From Novosphingobium profundi (lineage in GTDB: Bacteria; Pseudomonadota; Alphaproteobacteria; Sphingomonadales; Sphingomonadaceae), in the NCBI RefSeq assembly GCF_018491765.1, contig NZ_JABWCU010000016.1, positions 107,990 through 171,989 of the forward strand: 64,000 nt of DNA. Direction: 5' to 3'. A program made the translations under genes and the position numbers. The notes beneath the pieces are model-generated. The model searched no databases. It saw nothing but the letters and a program-made list of their open reading frames with translations, and was not told the origin of the DNA. Positions 51,631-60,062 of this stretch are shown piece by piece (positions within the stretch are counted from its first letter, which is position 1; every line of letters begins with the position of its first letter).

Positions 51631-51911
51631 TGCGGCGTTTCTACCAGCTGGAGCAGGCTATCCGCGAAGCGTTCCTGAGCGATGCCTTCCCCGAGTACGA
51701 GGACCCGCAGTTGCGGCGGGTGGCGCGGGCGGTTCATTCGCTGCCGCGCTTCCACCGTCAGCTGTTCTGCCTCGTGCGCTACGAGAACTGGTCCTATGAC
51801 GAGATCGCTGCGCAACTCGACATCAGCTTGCGCCGGGTGGAGATCGAGATGGGCCGCGCTATTGCGATGCTGAGCCAGTCACTGGATCGGCAGAGGCGCA
51901 AGGGCTGGTGA
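51627..51911 (+). CDS. Sigma-70 region-4-like helix-turn-helix protein
   Basis: The 94-residue product has a region-4-like segment: ARAVHSLPRFHRQLFCLVRY then WSYDEIAAQLDISLRRVEIE, with no region 2. Such small proteins occur in alphaproteobacterial mobile elements next to ArdC. It may control element genes or be an anti-host regulator. It overlaps the ardC stop by 4 bases. Confidence 0.8.
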   Translation: MMRRFYQLEQAIREAFLSDAFPEYEDPQLRRVARAVHSLPRFHRQLFCLVRYENWSYDEIAAQLDISLRRVEIEMGRAIAMLSQSLDRQRRKGW

Positions 51912-51969
51912 GCAAATGGGCGCGCCCGCTGCGGCGGGCGCGCATGGCTCCTGCTGGATTTGACGGTAC

Positions 51970-52191
51970 TCATGCCTGAGGCGGAAAATCATCAACTGAG
52001 TAGAAGATGGGATTGCGCATCCATTCGGTGACGGCGCTTTCGCGCCAGCCACAGCATCGCTCGGCGAGGCGCACTTGCCGGGGAAAGGTCCCGCTCTGAA
52101 TCTTGCGGTAGAGGGTCGCGCGGGAAAGACCCGTGCGGTCGAGCACATCGCCGAGGCGAAGAAAGCGGTCAGGGGGCGTCATCATGTTCAT
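51970..52191 (-). CDS. AlpA-family regulator/excisionase
   Basis: The 73-residue product matches AlpA/phage excisionase-type winged helices: RFLRLGDVLDRTGLSRATLY then RKIQSGTFPRQVRLAERC and CGWRESAVTEWM. AlpA proteins activate the integrase or act as excision directionality factors. It is convergent with the sigma-like gene. I take the ATG at 52191; ATG 52185 and 52182 are also possible. Confidence 0.9.
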   Translation of the reverse strand: MNMMTPPDRFLRLGDVLDRTGLSRATLYRKIQSGTFPRQVRLAERCCGWRESAVTEWMRNPIFYSVDDFPPQA

Positions 52192-52740
52192 GTGGCATGT
52201 CCTCCGATTTGGTGAGGTGGACTGGCCGGCCACGAACAAGAATGAGCCAAAACGAGGCAGGATCAAGAGCATGCGGGCACTGGCTGGAGCGCAGAACCTG
52301 GCGAAGTGAACGATCCGGGACGTCTAAGGACGGTTGGGGACGATCAAAAAATCTGCCGCCAGAATTTCCATTTTGACGTTCTGCTCGCAAGCCGTCTCAA
52401 CAGGCATCGGGAGCCGCGCGATATACCGAATATCTGGCCGAATCATTCAACGTAACGCAACGATAGATGGACGGCAGCGCTGCATTCGCGCACCGCCAAA
52501 CTGATTTCGAATCCAAGCCGAAAGCCCCCTTTTTAGCGGCATATTGGGGCCGTCTCCGGTCGAACCCATGCAAGCCGGATGACCGGCTCGGCAAGCGCCC
52601 TGGCAACAGGATATCATCCGCCCCTTCAATGGCGATAACCCATGGTTATGATCAGAGAAACGGTTCGCAATCGCGGTTGCGCGATTGTTTGCTATCGATG
52701 TCTTCGCATCCGCACAGACCGGAAGGAATATACCATCACG
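52192..52740. other. Non-coding stretch with promoter region of the symporter gene
   Basis: No convincing gene in 549 bases. The left part holds an unstructured GGGACGTCTAAGGACGG-type sequence after the AlpA promoter; the right part carries a LysR-type box at 52635..52649. An ORF in the other frame at 52467 is a shadow of the symporter gene. Confidence 0.55.
52635..52649. promoter_or_regulatory. LysR-type box (site 1) upstream of the symporter
   Basis: ATAAC-CCATG-GTTAT, a perfect T-N11-A dyad, 91 bases upstream of the symporter ATG. The same dyad occurs at 59961..59975 and, degenerate, at 58962..58976. Confidence 0.7.
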
Positions 52741-53979
52741 ATGCTACGCACCTGGTTCGCACTATCGCTTTGGAAGCGGGTGCTGATTGCCGTCGTCCTT
52801 GGTTTCGTTGCTGGCATCCTGCTGGGCGAACAGGCCGCCTCAATCAAGTGGATTGGCGACCTGTTCATCCGCGCGATCAAAATGCTGGTCGTGCCGCTGA
52901 TCTTCTTCTCGCTGGTTTCCGGTATCACTGCGGTGGGCGACATCGGCCGGCTTGGGCGTGTCGGGGGCCGTGCCCTGTTGCTGTTCATGACAACCGCGCT
53001 GGTTTCCGTCTCGCTTGGCATGGGTCTCGCCACGCTCGTCCAGCCGGGCGCGAACCTCGCCATCGAATTGCCGGCAGGCAGCGTGGTCCCCGCCGCGCCC
53101 GACCAGTCGTTGGTCGCGATGATCGTGGGCCTCGTGCCGGACAATCCGGTCATGGCGATGGCGCAAGGCTCAATCCTCCCGGTAATCGTCTTCTCGGTCC
53201 TGCTGGGCATCTCCCTACTCGTCACCGGAGAAGATGCCGCCCCGTTGACGCGAATCATGAACGCCGGCTCGTCGGTCATGCAGACGATGACCATCTTCGT
53301 GATGGAACTGACGCCTTTCGGTGTCTTCGCCCTGATCGCCTGGGTCATAGGGACGTTCGGATTCGAAGCGCTGGTGCCGCTGGCCAAGCTGGTTGCGCTC
53401 AATTATCTGGGCTGCGCCCTGATCCTGGGCCTGCTTTACCCGCTTATCCTACGCACTATCGCGCGCCTGCCGGTGCGCGACTTCTACCGCGGGATCATCG
53501 ACGCACAGGCGGTCGCCTTCTCCACCGCTTCCTCAAACGCCGCCCTGCCCGTGACCTTGCGCTGCGTCGAACGCAACCTTGGCGTCTCAAACGCGGTGGC
53601 CAGCTTCACGGTCGCGCTCGGCGCCACGATCAACATGAACGGCACCGCGATGTACCTGGGCGTGATCGCGCTGTTCGGCGCGCAGGCCTATGGCATCGAG
53701 CTGCACTGGCTCTCCTATGCTCTCATCGCCCTCACCTCCACGCTGGGTGCGATCGGCGCAGCCGGTGTTCCCGGCTCTGGCTTGGTGATGATGAGCCTCG
53801 TACTTTCCACGATCGGCGTTCCTCTTGAGACGATCGCGTTCGTGGCAGGGATCAACCACATCCTGGACATGGCGCGCACGATGACCAACGTCACCGGTGA
53901 CGCGGTCGTGGCGGTCGCGGTCGGACGGATGGCCGGGGAAATCGACATCGCCGAGTACGTCTCCGCCGACGACGTCTAG
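52741..53979 (+). CDS. DAACS-family dicarboxylate/amino acid:cation symporter
   Basis: The ATG at 52741 gives 412 residues with about eight membrane helices and two re-entrant loops. Family signatures: the Ser-rich loop AFSTASSNAALPVTLRCVER, the helix TVALGATINMNGTAMYLGVI (NMNGT cation/substrate motif), and GINHILDMARTMTNVTGDAV with the conserved Asp and Asn. This fits GltP/DctA-type transporters for glutamate, aspartate, serine or C4-dicarboxylates. A LysR box upstream and the D-amino-acid genes that follow suggest it imports D- or L-amino acids released by the module. Confidence 0.92.
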   Translation: MLRTWFALSLWKRVLIAVVLGFVAGILLGEQAASIKWIGDLFIRAIKMLVVPLIFFSLVSGITAVGDIGRLGRVGGRALLLFMTTALVSVSLGMGLATLVQPGANLAIELPAGSVVPAAPDQSLVAMIVGLVPDNPVMAMAQGSILPVIVFSVLLGISLLVTGEDAAPLTRIMNAGSSVMQTMTIFVMELTPFGVFALIAWVIGTFGFEALVPLAKLVALNYLGCALILGLLYPLILRTIARLPVRDFYRGIIDAQAVAFSTASSNAALPVTLRCVERNLGVSNAVASFTVALGATINMNGTAMYLGVIALFGAQAYGIELHWLSYALIALTSTLGAIGAAGVPGSGLVMMSLVLSTIGVPLETIAFVAGINHILDMARTMTNVTGDAVVAVAVGRMAGEIDIAEYVSADDV

Positions 53980-53991
53980 GGTCAGGGCCGT

Positions 53992-54044
53992 GGATACGAA
54001 AAGGGCGCGCCCTGCCGAATGCAGGACGCGCCCTTTTCGTATCC
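53992..54044. terminator. Strong bidirectional terminator
   Basis: An 18-base perfect inverted repeat (53992..54009 with 54027..54044) plus an inner 5-base stem, rich in A/T at the outer part, between convergent symporter and ridA genes. Confidence 0.93.
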
Positions 54045-54058
54045 AAGCGGCTTTGCGT

Positions 54059-54409
54059 TCACGCCACGCAGGCCACCGCCTCGATCTCGACATCGCCCGC
54101 GACGAGCCCGGAAATGACCGTGGAGCGCGCAGGAAAGGGCTCACCGAAGACCTCACGGTACACCGCATTGAAGCCGGGCATGAAATCCGCGTCTGTCAAC
54201 CAGGCGGTTATCTTGACGACCTGATCGAGCCGCGCGCCCGCTTCGGCCAGGACCGTTGCAAGATTAGCCAGCGCCTGCCGGGTCTGCACCGTAATGTCGC
54301 CCTCGACAACGCGCCCCTTTGCATCGCGCGGCAGTTGTCCAGAGGTAAAGATCAGGGAACCCGCGCGACGATATCGGCTGAGTGGAGGTGGTGTCGCAGG
54401 CTGCGTCAT
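54059..54409 (-). CDS. RidA-family enamine/imine deaminase
   Basis: A 116-residue YjgF/RidA protein: GSLIFTSGQLPRDAKG, ALANLATVLAEAGARLDQVV and the catalytic C-terminal region FPARSTVISGLVAGDVEIEA with the conserved Arg and Glu. RidA hydrolyses reactive imines formed by amino acid oxidation. Lying 15 bases downstream of the DadA-type dehydrogenase it would remove the imino acid released by that enzyme. It is the last gene of the minus-strand catabolic operon. Confidence 0.92.
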   Translation of the reverse strand: MTQPATPPPLSRYRRAGSLIFTSGQLPRDAKGRVVEGDITVQTRQALANLATVLAEAGARLDQVVKITAWLTDADFMPGFNAVYREVFGEPFPARSTVISGLVAGDVEIEAVACVA

Positions 54410-54424
54410 GGATGAAGGGTCCTT

Positions 54425-55744
54425 TCAGGAGGAAGAGGCCGCGGCCTGCGTGGCCGCGACGAGAGTGGCGATCCGCTGCGCGGCGCCAGCGGCGAAAGTC
54501 CATCCCAACATGCCGTGCCCGACGTTGAGGAAGAGCCGCTGGCGCACCTGGCGGATGATCGGGCGGGAATCGGGCGTCATCGGGCGCAGCCCTGCCCAGC
54601 CATCGCCCGCCGCGGCGTAGTCCGCCGCCGCAGGCAGCGCGGCGCGCGCACCATCCACGAGCGTGCGCAACCGGCCGGGCTCCACCACGCGATCACTGCG
54701 TCCCAGTTCGGCAAGGCCGGCCACCCGCAGGGTACCCCCCAACCGGCAGAAAACGATCTTGCGCGCTGTATCGGTCACGCTGATCGATGGCGCCTGCGCG
54801 CCGACGGGGGCCGTAAAGCTGTACCCCTTCATCGGCCGGATCGGGACGCGCAGGCCGAGCGGGGTGAGAAACCGCGCCGCGTCAGCGCCGAGACATACCA
54901 CCGCGCAGCGCCCCGAAATTACTTCACCATCGCTGCGCAGCGCGTGGGCATACTCCCCATCGGCCTGCAGGCGAGCGACAGGAAAGCCGAACTGCGCACG
55001 CACGGCGTAGTCCCGCTCGAGGATATCCAGCAGGGCAAGGCAGAAACGGTACGGATCACCGACCTCCTCGCCCGGTGTCCACAAGGCACCCGCAAAAGCT
55101 CCCGTACCGGCGAGGGCTGGCTCGCGATCGATTGCCTGACCAGGCGTAAGCAAGTGCTGCTCGATGCCCGTCCGCTGCTTGATGACCGCAACCGCGCGGG
55201 CGTGGTCAAGGCTTGCAACATCTCGAAAAACATGGAGCTTACCCGGCGTGGCATGGCCAAAGTCAAAGGGATGGCGATTCCGCAATTCGGCCATGGCCGC
55301 CTGCGATTCCAACGCCAGTTCGAGCGTTGCCAGGGTGTTTGCACGAAAGCGCGCCTGTGAGCAGTTGCGCAGGAAGGCAAGGCCCCAGCGCAGGAACGCG
55401 GGGTCGGGCGAAAGCCGGACACGAAAGGCGGGGTCCATCCCGGCCACAAGCGCCGGGATGCGCTTCAGCAGGCCTGGCTGCGCCAACGCATCGGTATAGG
55501 CATAGCTAAGCTGCGCCCCGTTGGCGAAGGAGGTGCCCTGCCCCGGCCCATCGGCCTGATCCACCAGAACAACCGACAGGCCCTTGCGCGCCAGCGCATA
55601 AGCCGTCGTCACACCGATAACACCGGCGCCAAGCACCAGCACATCGGCGACAGGCCCGGCGGCAGCAGGCCTGACAGTCTCAGGCGTGCCGAGGCGCATC
55701 GATGACAGGCAGACCTCTCCCTTCGCTGGTTGCGAATGTTCCAT
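54425..55744 (-). CDS. DadA-type D-amino acid dehydrogenase (FAD)
   Basis: The ATG at 55744 (AAGGA 5 bases upstream) gives 439 residues. The FAD motif is VLVLGAGVIGVTTAYALARK at residues 34-53; further DadA features are SFANGAQLSYAYTDALAQPG and the C-terminal NVGHGMLGWTFAAGAAQRIA. The enzyme oxidises D-amino acids to 2-oxo acids and ammonia, passing electrons to the respiratory chain. The extra 30 N-terminal residues are unusual. It is followed by ridA and preceded by the deacylase, forming an ordered pathway. Confidence 0.9.
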   Translation of the reverse strand: MEHSQPAKGEVCLSSMRLGTPETVRPAAAGPVADVLVLGAGVIGVTTAYALARKGLSVVLVDQADGPGQGTSFANGAQLSYAYTDALAQPGLLKRIPALVAGMDPAFRVRLSPDPAFLRWGLAFLRNCSQARFRANTLATLELALESQAAMAELRNRHPFDFGHATPGKLHVFRDVASLDHARAVAVIKQRTGIEQHLLTPGQAIDREPALAGTGAFAGALWTPGEEVGDPYRFCLALLDILERDYAVRAQFGFPVARLQADGEYAHALRSDGEVISGRCAVVCLGADAARFLTPLGLRVPIRPMKGYSFTAPVGAQAPSISVTDTARKIVFCRLGGTLRVAGLAELGRSDRVVEPGRLRTLVDGARAALPAAADYAAAGDGWAGLRPMTPDSRPIIRQVRQRLFLNVGHGMLGWTFAAGAAQRIATLVAATQAAASSS

Positions 55745-55817
55745 GGGTTTCCTTCGAATAGAAAATTTACAGGCGACGACGCGCAGCCTTCCGGCTGCGG
55801 CGGGATGCCGGTTCCGG

Positions 55818-57419
55818 TTAACCTGGGCAGGTGCCGGGCGGAGCGGAGCGACGGATCGCCCGGCCAGCGGCAACGCCGGTAGGTTGGCTACCCAGAACAG
55901 CCGCCCTGCCGTTCACGAACAGGCTCTCTACGCCCACGGTCAGCTCACGCGGCTGCACATAGGTCGCCACCGGACGGTAGCGCGCGGGATCGAACACCAC
56001 GACATCAGCCTTGTAGCCGGGCTTCAGATGCCCCCGGTCGGTCAGCCCGAACATGTCAGCGGTGCGCCCCGTGCTGCTGTTGATGAACGTAGCAAGATCG
56101 ATGACCTCAGCCTCCTTCACATAGTGCGCGTACTTCTGCGGAAAGGTCGCGTACATACGCGGGTGGCCTTCCGAGCCGTCCGAACTTGTGACTACCCAGG
56201 GCTGGCGCATGAAGGTCGCGATGTCCCCCTCGGCCATGTTGAACGAGACGACCTTGCCGCTCCTGTCACCGTCACGGATAATCCGGATCGCAGCCGCAAC
56301 CGGGTCGAGGGTCCAGCGAGCCGCAATCTCATCGAGCCGCATTGCCGTCCATTCGTGTCCCGGATCGGTCAGCAGCAAGGCATGGGCCCCGCCCCGACGA
56401 CGCAGGTTCTCGCGCATTTCCGTCTCGATCTTCGCGCGGGTGACGGGATCCTCCAGTCGAGCCAGCATCGGCTCACGCCCGCCATCCTGCGCCCAGCCGG
56501 GCAAAAGCGAGGCCTGCAGGCTTGTGCCCGAAGCGTCCCATGGGTATTGATCGGCGGTGACGACCTGACCGCTGGCGCGGGCCTTGTCAATCAGTTCGAT
56601 GATCGCGCCCGACTGACCCTGCACATCGACACCCAGCACCTTGATGTGCGCGAAATGGACAGGCAGGTGGCCATCGCGCCCGATCTCGAGCGCTTCCTCG
56701 ACCGATTTCGCGATACCGATGGTATAGGTCGCCTCGTCACGCTGGTGGGTGTCATAGATCCCGCCGCGCTTGCCCGCCTCTGCCGCGAGCGCAGCCACCT
56801 CACCGGTCTTGGCAAAGCTTTGGGGGGCGTAGAACAGGCCAGTCGAAAAGCCGATCGCACCTTCACACATACCCTTGGCGACCAACGCCTTCATGGCGTT
56901 CAGTTCCTTATCGTCGGGCGCACGGGCATCATCGCCCAGAACGGCGCGGCGCACCGGGGAAAAACCGACATAAGCGGCCACGTTAAGCCCGAAACCGCGG
57001 GCCTCCAGATCGTCGAAGAAGCTTGCGACATCAGGTGTACCGCCACCGTCGACACCGGTGAAGATCGTCGTCACGCCCTGCATCATCCAGGCGAGGTTGA
57101 GCCTCACTTGCGCATCTGTGCTACCAAGAAAGCGCCCCGCGTGAGTGTGCGGATCGATGAAGCCAGGCGCCACGATCATCCCCCGGGCATCGACGACATG
57201 CGCGCCGCGCGGCGCCTTGCGGCTCGGCCCGACGTAGACGATGGTATCACCGCGCAGCACCACATCGCCGACGAGCGGTTTCGGACTGCTGCCGTCGTAG
57301 ATAGTCCCCCCGGTCAGGACCGTAGTGGTGGCCGTGCCCGCCTGCGCTGTTGCTCCCGTCGCCAGCCCGGCGGCGGCCAGAACGGCAAGGAGGGAGCTCA
57401 TCATTCGTGCGCCGGTCAC
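55818..57419 (-). CDS. N-acyl-D-amino-acid deacylase, secreted
   Basis: The GTG at 57419 overlaps the upstream stop by 4 bases; ATG at 57404 or 57401 are alternatives. The 533-residue product has a signal peptide (SSLLAVLAAAGLATGATAQA) and an amidohydrolase fold with the metal motif APGFIDPHTHAG, ligand region GIYDTHQRDEATY and the family's C-terminal VTSSDGSEGHPRMYATFPQK. It should cleave N-acyl-D-amino acids (or D-residue dipeptides) in the periplasm, giving free D-amino acids for the symporter and DadA. Confidence 0.9.
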   Translation of the reverse strand: MTGARMMSSLLAVLAAAGLATGATAQAGTATTTVLTGGTIYDGSSPKPLVGDVVLRGDTIVYVGPSRKAPRGAHVVDARGMIVAPGFIDPHTHAGRFLGSTDAQVRLNLAWMMQGVTTIFTGVDGGGTPDVASFFDDLEARGFGLNVAAYVGFSPVRRAVLGDDARAPDDKELNAMKALVAKGMCEGAIGFSTGLFYAPQSFAKTGEVAALAAEAGKRGGIYDTHQRDEATYTIGIAKSVEEALEIGRDGHLPVHFAHIKVLGVDVQGQSGAIIELIDKARASGQVVTADQYPWDASGTSLQASLLPGWAQDGGREPMLARLEDPVTRAKIETEMRENLRRRGGAHALLLTDPGHEWTAMRLDEIAARWTLDPVAAAIRIIRDGDRSGKVVSFNMAEGDIATFMRQPWVVTSSDGSEGHPRMYATFPQKYAHYVKEAEVIDLATFINSSTGRTADMFGLTDRGHLKPGYKADVVVFDPARYRPVATYVQPRELTVGVESLFVNGRAAVLGSQPTGVAAGRAIRRSAPPGTCPG

Positions 57420-58837
57420 TTGCGCTTTCCTTCCTTGCTGCGGCTAAAGACGATCCCCTTGATCGCACCGCGGCTCACCACAATGCGATCGGGATCATCG
57501 GTGAGCGCGATGGTCACGCCATCGTCGTGAAACAGGCCGTCATCGGCGGGACGGAACGTGAAGACGGCTGGCGCCTCGAGGAAACCGGAGGTAACCTCCA
57601 CGCGCAACCCCGCTCCTTCGGGGGTAAGGCGATAGCTGGCCCCCAATTCATCGGAATGAAACAGGCCAGCGGGCTGCACGCGCGGCATTCCGGGATAGCG
57701 CACGCCCTGTGCCGCCATGACCTGCTTGAGCCGCGCACTCGCCGTCCAGTCCCCGCGGTTGCACAACAGCGCAAAAGCCTCACGGGTTTGCGGCAGACGG
57801 ATGTAAGCGTGCTTGAGCGCTTCGGCCGACCCGGTGTGCTGGACCACTGCCTGGCCGTCTATCGTGCCGATATGCAGTCCGCCTCCATAGCCCAGCCCTT
57901 CGCCATCATCGATCGGCGTACCATCGCTGTAGTGTCCGGGCGTCAGCATGATCCTCGCGACGGCATCGGTCCAGACCCGGTGCCCGCGCTCGATGTCATA
58001 TTCGTAGCGCGCCAGATCGTTCATCGAGAGCATAAGCCCACCCGATCCGCTGAACCGCGGGAAGGTATCGCGCTGGACAAAGCCATTGCCCGCAGGAAGG
58101 TAGCCGTGCGCAAAGGTTCCCGGGCGCGGATCGGAACCGCTCAGGAAGTAGGACCGGGTCATCCCCATCGGATCGAGAATCGTGCGCTTGGCATAGGCGG
58201 CGAACGGCTCACCCGTCACCCGCTCCACGATTTCGGCAAGCAGGAAATAGCCCCCGTTTGAATAACTGTACGCCGTGCCCGGCACGAATTGGGTGTCGCG
58301 CTGGCGAAAGACCAACGCAAGTGCAGCCTCCTTGGGCGCCTGGCCGACATCGGCCATGCCCGCCATGCGTACCAAGCCCAGCGAATCGCGAATACCGGCT
58401 GTGTGCTGCATGAGCATCGCCACGGTCATCGGGGCACGGTAAACCGGCAGTTCGGGCAGGTAGCGGCGCACATCCTCTTCGAGCGCCAGCTTGCCCTCAA
58501 CAACGAGCCGAGCCACGGCAAGGTCGGTGAACTGCTTGGAAAGCGACGCGGCATAGAACAGCGTATCGCCATCAAGCGCACGCTGCGCGGGAATATCGGC
58601 GTAGCCTTGCGCGACCATCGCGGTCATCGCGCCGTCACGGAACGTGCCCGTCACGCAGCCGGGCGCAAAAGGATGCCCAGCATCCGCCAGAAGCGCCCGG
58701 ATGGCTTCCGAACCGGCTGACGCGCGACCTTGCCCGGACTCAGCCAGGCTTGGCGCAGCCGCCAGCCACATCGCCAGCGCAGAGCCCAGCAGGCAGGCCC
58801 AACGTCGGTTTGCTCGAGTATGGCAGGAAACAGACAC
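57416..58837 (-). CDS. Serine beta-lactamase-fold hydrolase/D-peptidase, secreted
   Basis: The GTG at 58837 with AGAGG 5 bases upstream gives 473 residues; the signal peptide is ANRRWACLLGSALAMWLAAA. The class C/DD-peptidase motifs are SxxK in YAASLSKQFTDLAV, YxN in AYSYSNGGYFLL and HTG in VVQHTGSAEALKH. A C-terminal lipocalin-like domain follows. Such enzymes act as D-aminopeptidases, esterases or DD-peptidases; here cleavage of D-residue peptides fits the operon. It is the first gene of the minus-strand operon; a LysR box is 125 bases upstream. Confidence 0.88.
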   Translation of the reverse strand: MSVSCHTRANRRWACLLGSALAMWLAAAPSLAESGQGRASAGSEAIRALLADAGHPFAPGCVTGTFRDGAMTAMVAQGYADIPAQRALDGDTLFYAASLSKQFTDLAVARLVVEGKLALEEDVRRYLPELPVYRAPMTVAMLMQHTAGIRDSLGLVRMAGMADVGQAPKEAALALVFRQRDTQFVPGTAYSYSNGGYFLLAEIVERVTGEPFAAYAKRTILDPMGMTRSYFLSGSDPRPGTFAHGYLPAGNGFVQRDTFPRFSGSGGLMLSMNDLARYEYDIERGHRVWTDAVARIMLTPGHYSDGTPIDDGEGLGYGGGLHIGTIDGQAVVQHTGSAEALKHAYIRLPQTREAFALLCNRGDWTASARLKQVMAAQGVRYPGMPRVQPAGLFHSDELGASYRLTPEGAGLRVEVTSGFLEAPAVFTFRPADDGLFHDDGVTIALTDDPDRIVVSRGAIKGIVFSRSKEGKRK

Positions 58838-58957
58838 GTACACCTCTTTTCGACTGACCTCTGGGACTGCCCCTTCACGGCTGACCATGCATCACCGACT
58901 GGCCCAGGACCGGTTTGCAGCCCCGGGTCGCGCAAGACAATGTCACGTTCTTGGGCT

Positions 58958-58978
58958 AGTCATAACCTGGGTCTATGG
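58958..58978. promoter_or_regulatory. LysR-type box (site 2) upstream of the hydrolase operon
   Basis: On the minus strand this 21-base site matches 15 of 21 positions of site 3, including an 11-base run AGGTTATGACT. The T-N11-A spacing is kept although one arm is degenerate (TCTAT for GTTAT). Confidence 0.65.
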
Positions 58979-58990
58979 AATGGGTCGAGA

Positions 58991-59868
58991 TCACCCCTGC
59001 CCTGTTTCGGCAAGAACTTCGCAAACGGTCTCGACGAACAGCGCGGCAAGATCCTGCGATGGTGCGCTGCGAAGCGTCGTCGCGTACACGGGCGCCTTGA
59101 CGTCCGGCACCAGCCGGTAGAGGACAAGGCAGCCGCGGTATACTCGTCGGTGACCGTCACCCCTACGCCTTCGCGCACAAGCGCAAGCGCCGCGTAATAC
59201 GTATGCGACGTGACGACTTCGTTTGGCGTGATTTCCAGTCGGTTCAATTCGTTCACGAAGGCATCGGCCAGTGGCCCACTTTCCCGCAGGCCAATGAAAT
59301 CCACCCCGTGCAACGCCTCGATAGGGACCAGTTGTTCATCCCCGCCAAACGTATTGCGCGGCGCAATCAGCACGAGCCCGGCCTGACCCAGCACCACCTG
59401 ATGCAGATGCGATTGCCGCGAAATACGAAAACCAATGGCGACATCGCATTCCCGCTCGTTAAGACTACGCTCCATTTCCCGGCTGTGCAGCGTGGTGATC
59501 TCTGCGGTCACCTGCGCATGGCGCGAGCACAGGCGCGCAAGCGCCCGGGGCGCGACGGCAAGCGCGATCGAAGGCAGCACGGCCACCTTGAGATGCCCAC
59601 CCTTGCGTGTGCCCAGATTACGCGCCGTGCGCGCCAGGCGGCTGAGGCTGGTGTAGACCTCGGCGACTTCGGAAAAGAGTTCATGCGCCTGCTCGGTCGC
59701 CACCAAGCGCCCCTTGGTACGCTGGAACAGGTCATATCCCAACTGGTCCTCTGCGTGGCGCAACACTTTGCTAACCGAGGGCTGCGAAACGTTGAGCGCA
59801 CGAGCGGCGTCGCTGATCGAGCCATGCTCATAGACGGCGTGAAAGACTTCGATGTGGCGCAAGCGCAT
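58991..59868 (-). pseudogene. LysR-family regulator with a 3' frameshift
   Basis: From ATG 59868 the frame encodes a LysR helix-turn-helix (DAARALNVSQPSVSKVLRHA) and effector domain up to TVTDEYTAA at about 59135. There the reading frame slips by one base: the next frame (+1) gives CLVLYRLVPDVKAPVYATTL and a natural end ALFVETVCEVLAETGQG with TGA at 58991, a typical LysR C-terminus. The unshifted frame instead reads low-complexity Arg-rich residues to 58960. A single missing base around 59130-59135 would explain it. It is either a sequencing error or an inactivated or altered effector domain; DNA binding could remain. Confidence 0.8.
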
Positions 59869-59958
59869 GTATCGCCCCCCTGCGTGCGAGCCAGCTCGCC
59901 TAGGCCAGCTTTGGAAACCACCAGACGCCCACCCCAGACACGATCGGCGCGCGGCGAG

Positions 59959-59979
59959 ACATAACGTGAGGTTATGACT
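59959..59979. promoter_or_regulatory. LysR-type box (site 3) in the divergent LysR/TonB-receptor promoter
   Basis: ATAAC-GTGAG-GTTAT (59961..59975) is a perfect T-N11-A dyad inside a 21-base site, 91 bases from the LysR start and 88 bases from the receptor start. A second dyad TGCAAC-ATT-GTTGCA lies at about 60018..60032. Confidence 0.75.
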
Positions 59980-60062
59980 ATCGCAGCTCTTGATGCTTCG
60001 CGCCCCTCCCCTTTGATTGCAACATTGTTGCACACCGAAAAATGCAACAATCAGGGGAAATC

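Noticed and set aside
52467..53828. 453-codon ORF starting before the symporter
   Set aside because: It overlaps the symporter in another frame and has no membrane helices or motifs.
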